Source of the DNA: Puniceicoccaceae bacterium
Lineage (GTDB): Bacteria > Verrucomicrobiota > Verrucomicrobiia > Opitutales > JAFGAQ01
Direction of reading: 5' to 3'
DNA: 64,000 nt
Assembly: GCA_028285755.1 (NCBI GenBank)
Contig: JANQOQ010000014.1
Location: 372,001 to 436,000, forward strand
Below are positions 61,960 to 64,000 of the stretch, piece after piece; within the stretch, counting starts at the first letter, position 1, and the number at the start of each line of letters is the position of its first letter. The position numbers and the translations under genes are program-made. The notes beneath the pieces are model-generated. The model saw nothing but the letters and a program-made list of their open reading frames with translations, was not told the origin of the DNA and did not search any database.

Positions 61960-64000
61960 ATGCTCAATTACTGAGCTTTCTCCTGAGCTTGCTTGTTTTG
62001 TTTTTGGAGCCACTTCATGGAGACAGCGAAACACCCAAACCTTTCAACTTACCGGAAGGCAGGGCAATAGAGACCTTACGAAAAGCTGCGCTACAGGGCG
62101 AAATCCAAGTCATTTTTTGGGATTCTGTAGTCGAAGGCGTTATGACCAATGCTATACAGGGAAGTTATCTTCCGGGGGCCGCATTGGAAATCATGCTGGC
62201 AGGTACCGGTCTCGAATTCGCTCAGGCAAATCGCAATGATGCTTATGTCATCAGGCAAATCCAAAGCGAGGGCGAAATCTACGGCAGTGACGATACAACC
62301 AACACAACTAAGTTAAATACTGAAAAAAAACCCGATTCTGAAATGAATACAATAAAGAATAATTGGTTAAAGTCACTTGCCGCCGTACTAAGTCTGGGAA
62401 TCGCATATACTCCCAATACGTCGTTTGCCCAGAACCCTGATGAGGGTGAACCGTTTGAACTGCCTGCATTTGTGGTCGTCACTGAAGAGCAGACGGGCTA
62501 CCTGGCTGCGAATGTCTATAGTGGAACCCGGACCCGGCAATTACTGCGGGATTTGCCGAAGACCATCAATGTTGTTACCGCCGATTTTTTGGACGATCTG
62601 TCCATTTTTGATCTTGCGGAGTCGACCCGTTATAGCAGTGGTATTATCCCTCATGCCAGTGAGAATGCGATCTTCAATGAAAATGTATATACAATCCGCG
62701 GATTTCGCACAAACATCCACTCCCGCGAAGGGGTAACCCGGCTCATCGGGCCCTCGAATTCGGCCGGCATCGAGCGCGTAGAAATCGTTAAAGGTCCATC
62801 AAGTTTGCTGTATGGGCAGATATCTCCTGCGGGAACGGTAAACTACATTATGAAACGACCCCTCGGGCGTAAACATGCTGAAGTAGGCGTGTCTATCGGC
62901 AGTTGGGAAAACTATCGGGCTACCTTGGATGTCGGGAATAGTTTTGGCACGAGCGAGGCGTCATGGAGGTTAAATGCGGCATTTCAGGATACCAATACAT
63001 GGCGCGACTTTGAGAACTTTCAAAACACTTATCTCGCACCTTCTTTCAACACACGCTTCAATAATGGGCGCACCGTATTGACTGTTTGGGCTGAGTGGTT
63101 GGATCGGCAAGGGTCACCCGGATCGATCCCTGTTCGCAGAGTAGACAACACAGGCCCGGCAGACGGGTTGCCCTGGTCTTTCAATGCAAATGGGCCGGAT
63201 GGCGTTCGCGATCAAAGGCGCTACAATATCACTGCAGAACTCGTACAGGATATTACCTCATGGGTGGATTTCCGTTTCTTCTATGATAGGGCCAGTGATG
63301 AGATTTACGAGAATACTGCTCGGGTTCTTCGTATTGATCCTAATGGCGAAACCATGAATCGTAATGCAACATTAGATCAAATCGAAAGGGAGTTTGATAC
63401 CATACAGGCATCTTTGCTTTTCGAGCGCCAAATCGGTGAGTTTAACTTAAACTTTCTTGTAGGCTATGACCGCACGGAAAATGAACAGGATCAGGTTCGT
63501 TTCGATAACCGCAGTCTCCCCAGAATCAATTGGAGAAACCCCACACCTGAGCAGTATGCTTACGGAGATCCTTCAGACTATACCCGTTTGCGCGCTGATC
63601 GCAAAAACCAGGGGGTGACCTCTGCGTGGTTTGGGACTCTGCATGGAAGCGCGTTTGACGATCGCCTTCACTTCCTGTTTGGAGTGCGTGATGACAGTCA
63701 GGAGGCTGAGGTTCTTAATCGAGCCAGGGGAGATACGGGTTTCACTCAAACAGCCGACCGGGGCGCTACTGTAGAGCAATATGGACTGTCTTACCGCATT
63801 ACACCCAATATTAGCATATACGGGAGTTTTGCGGAATCTTACTTGCCGCCGGGACGGCCCACCAACAACGACGGAACCGTAACATTTGGTCCACAGGTGG
63901 GTGAGGGCACTGATATCGGATTCAAATTCAGTTTATTTGAACAAAGGGTCTCGGGTACCGTAGCCTGGTTTGATATCGATAACACGAATATCGTACGTTT
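61960..64000 (+). CDS. STN-domain TonB-dependent transducer/receptor (module 3), partial, start disrupted
   Basis: The frame open from 61962 to the right edge encodes a hydrophobic leader (AQLLSFLLSLLVLFLEPLHG), an STN domain (NLPEGRAIETLRKAALQGEI, then VIFWDSVVEGVMTNAI) and a linker. At Met 62343 a second signal-like segment (NWLKSLAAVLSLGIAY, ending SFAQN) precedes the TonB-box-like ELPAFVVVTE, the plug (VEIVKGPSSLLYGQISPAGT) and part of the barrel. The only ATG with a good ribosome site (61960, after GGAGGAG) is out of frame and meets TGA after four codons; one extra base would join it to the STN frame. The C-terminus is outside the window. Confidence 0.75.

Noticed and set aside
61877-62239. 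120-codon frame in front of the module 3 receptor
   Set aside because: Its sequence is not protein-like, and the overlapping frame from 61962 encodes a clear signal peptide and STN domain continuous with the receptor.
35025-64000. Recent tandem duplication of the sigma/FecR/receptor modules
   Set aside because: The three modules share domain order, but their protein sequences differ widely along their length and no long nucleotide repeats were seen, so they are old paralogues or separate acquisitions.

Overview
The window looks like chromosomal DNA from a marine member of Verrucomicrobiota, most likely of the Opitutae/Puniceicoccales type. This is an inference. It rests on a Chlamydiae/Verrucomicrobia-type small basic protein gene (13231-13389), several large TonB-dependent receptors with STN domains controlled by ECF sigma/FecR pairs, many secreted sulfatases and GH95/GH36-type glycosidases, and the absence of any SusD-like gene beside the receptors. 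No rRNA, complete tRNA, CRISPR array, transposase or prophage gene was seen.

Layout. (1) 1-11124, minus strand: a tightly overlapping surface-polysaccharide operon. An ABC-2 permease and an ATPase with a Wzt-like tail come first, then an FkbM-type methyltransferase and eight glycosyltransferases, the last running off the left edge. (2) 11125-14658: housekeeping genes: radC, a soluble chemotaxis-like sensor, the small basic protein, cutA, rpoZ and smpB. A pair of tandem DnaA-box-like 9-mers lies between radC and the polysaccharide operon. (3) 14704-19249: ion homeostasis: a ClC channel/antiporter convergent with a corA / DUF432-like / mscS operon. (4) 19360-23312: a Gfo/Idh/MocA-fold protein lacking the usual catalytic residues, rdgB, and a convergent secreted GH95-like fucosidase. 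(5) 23579-31166: a Tol/Ton-like envelope motor operon: a giant TPR protein, ExbB/TolQ, ExbD/TolR and an unusual protein joining a TolB-like propeller to a TolA/TonB-like membrane helix, followed by a bile-acid/sodium symporter-family gene. (6) 31330-34780: a siderophore-type TonB receptor, a YdeI-family protein and a DNA alkyltransferase.

(7) 35025-64000: three sigma/FecR/STN-receptor modules (35025-40216, 42145-47486 and 60177 to the right edge). The middle one is preceded by a stand-alone STN-domain protein. It is followed by a seven-gene secreted catabolic cluster: sulfatase, GH36-like, sulfatase, phosphoesterase, sulfatase, a GH-barrel/five-bladed-propeller fusion, and sulfatase. This resembles a Bacteroidota polysaccharide utilisation locus but has no SusD. 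The likely substrate is a sulfated, galactose- and/or fucose-containing algal polysaccharide; that is inferred from gene content only.

How the parts would work together: an ExbB/ExbD-type motor (this one or another) energises the TonB receptors. Substrate binding is signalled through the periplasmic STN domain to FecR and then to the ECF sigma factor, which induces the receptor and possibly the hydrolases. Sulfatases desulfate the glycan, and the GH36- and GH95-type enzymes trim it. Two features stand out as least explained: the TolB-TolA-like fusion, and a shared dual-signal-sequence layout of the three STN receptors alongside a free STN protein.
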